From positions 868,001 to 932,000 of the forward strand of contig NZ_QLZR01000001.1 of assembly GCF_003289955.1 (NCBI RefSeq): a stretch of 64,000 nucleotides of DNA, read 5' to 3'. The notes below the pieces were generated by a model. It saw nothing but the letters and a program-made list of their open reading frames with translations, made no database searches and had not been told where the DNA came from. Position 1 is the stretch's first letter. Each line of letters starts with the position of its first letter. Made by a program: the position numbers and the translations under genes. Shown piece after piece: positions 63,881 to 64,000 of this stretch. This stretch comes from Planococcus halotolerans (GTDB taxonomy: Bacteria; Bacillota; Bacilli; Bacillales_A; Planococcaceae).

Positions 63881-64000
63881 TTGAGAGAAATCGGTATTGA
63901 GACAGAATTTATTACATTGGGTCAATTATTGAAAATGACAGATACGATCAGTTCCGGTGGAATGGCGAAATGGTTCCTGAGCGAACATGAAGTTTTCGTC
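63881..64000 (+). CDS. yaaA: S4-domain protein YaaA (RlbA), N-terminal part
   Basis: The first 40 codons are inside the window: TTG start with GAAGGATGAG upstream, then REIGIETEFITLGQLLKM and SSGGMAKWFLSE. The FITLGQLLK...SGG(M/Q)AK pattern is the S4 RNA-binding fold of YaaA, the small protein encoded between dnaN and recF in Bacilli. It is involved in ribosome-related RNA binding. Truncated by the window edge. Confidence 0.9.
   Translation, partial: MREIGIETEFITLGQLLKMTDTISSGGMAKWFLSEHEVFV

Overview
The window looks like the replication-origin region of a low-to-mid GC Gram-positive bacterium of the Bacilli, most probably Planococcaceae (Planococcus or a relative). The evidence is the gene order on the minus strand, walR-walK-walH-walI-walJ-htrC-rlmH and purA-dnaB-rplI-gdpP-yybS-rpsR-ssb-rpsF-ychF-parB-parA-noc-rsmG-mnmG-mnmE-jag-yidC-rnpA-rpmH, followed by plus-strand dnaA-dnaN-yaaA. 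There are also B. subtilis-type parS sites, a Noc-type site and a two-part oriC with DnaA-trios. The family assignment is an inference from gene content.

Layout. (1) 1-19.4 kb is ordinary accessory chromosome: a GAF/PAS histidine kinase, an ECF S-component behind a possible pseudoknotted leader, malate:quinone oxidoreductase, nitroreductase, sarcosine-oxidase-type flavoenzyme, a cyclase under a SAM-I riboswitch, cystine transporter TcyP, small enzymes and a DUF1846 protein. (2) 19.78-28.07 kb is a foreign, A+T-rich cassette inserted at the 3' end of rlmH, the same target used by staphylococcal SCC elements. It is bounded by imperfect 21-bp direct repeats. It carries an m6A DNA methyltransferase, a divergent phospholipase-D-fold restriction endonuclease whose two domains are joined by a 14-unit in-frame minisatellite, a small resolvase, a probable rolling-circle-type Rep, a 31-residue peptide gene, an XRE repressor with operators inside two divergent promoters, and a large serine recombinase split by a -1 frameshift at A8. 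(3) 28-60 kb is the conserved left arm of the origin: rlmH, the cell-wall-stress system WalRK and its partners, purine synthesis, replicative helicase, ribosomal proteins, c-di-AMP phosphodiesterase, chromosome partition and nucleoid occlusion, tRNA modification and membrane insertion. (4) 60.7-64 kb is oriC, dnaA, dnaN and the start of yaaA.

Two intergenic repeat families run through the core. Family A (six copies) lies directly behind the stop codons of minus-strand genes, usually between the stop and the terminator, so it forms part of their 3' untranslated RNA. Two tandem copies plus a terminator separate rpmH from rnpA. Family B has two copies (3.2 kb and 54 kb) and shares modules with A.

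The most interesting part is the rlmH cassette. It combines SCC-like site choice, a possible recoding site in its recombinase, a lambda-like divergent promoter switch, and a restriction enzyme with a length-variable linker. No rRNA, tRNA, CRISPR array or insertion sequence was recognised.
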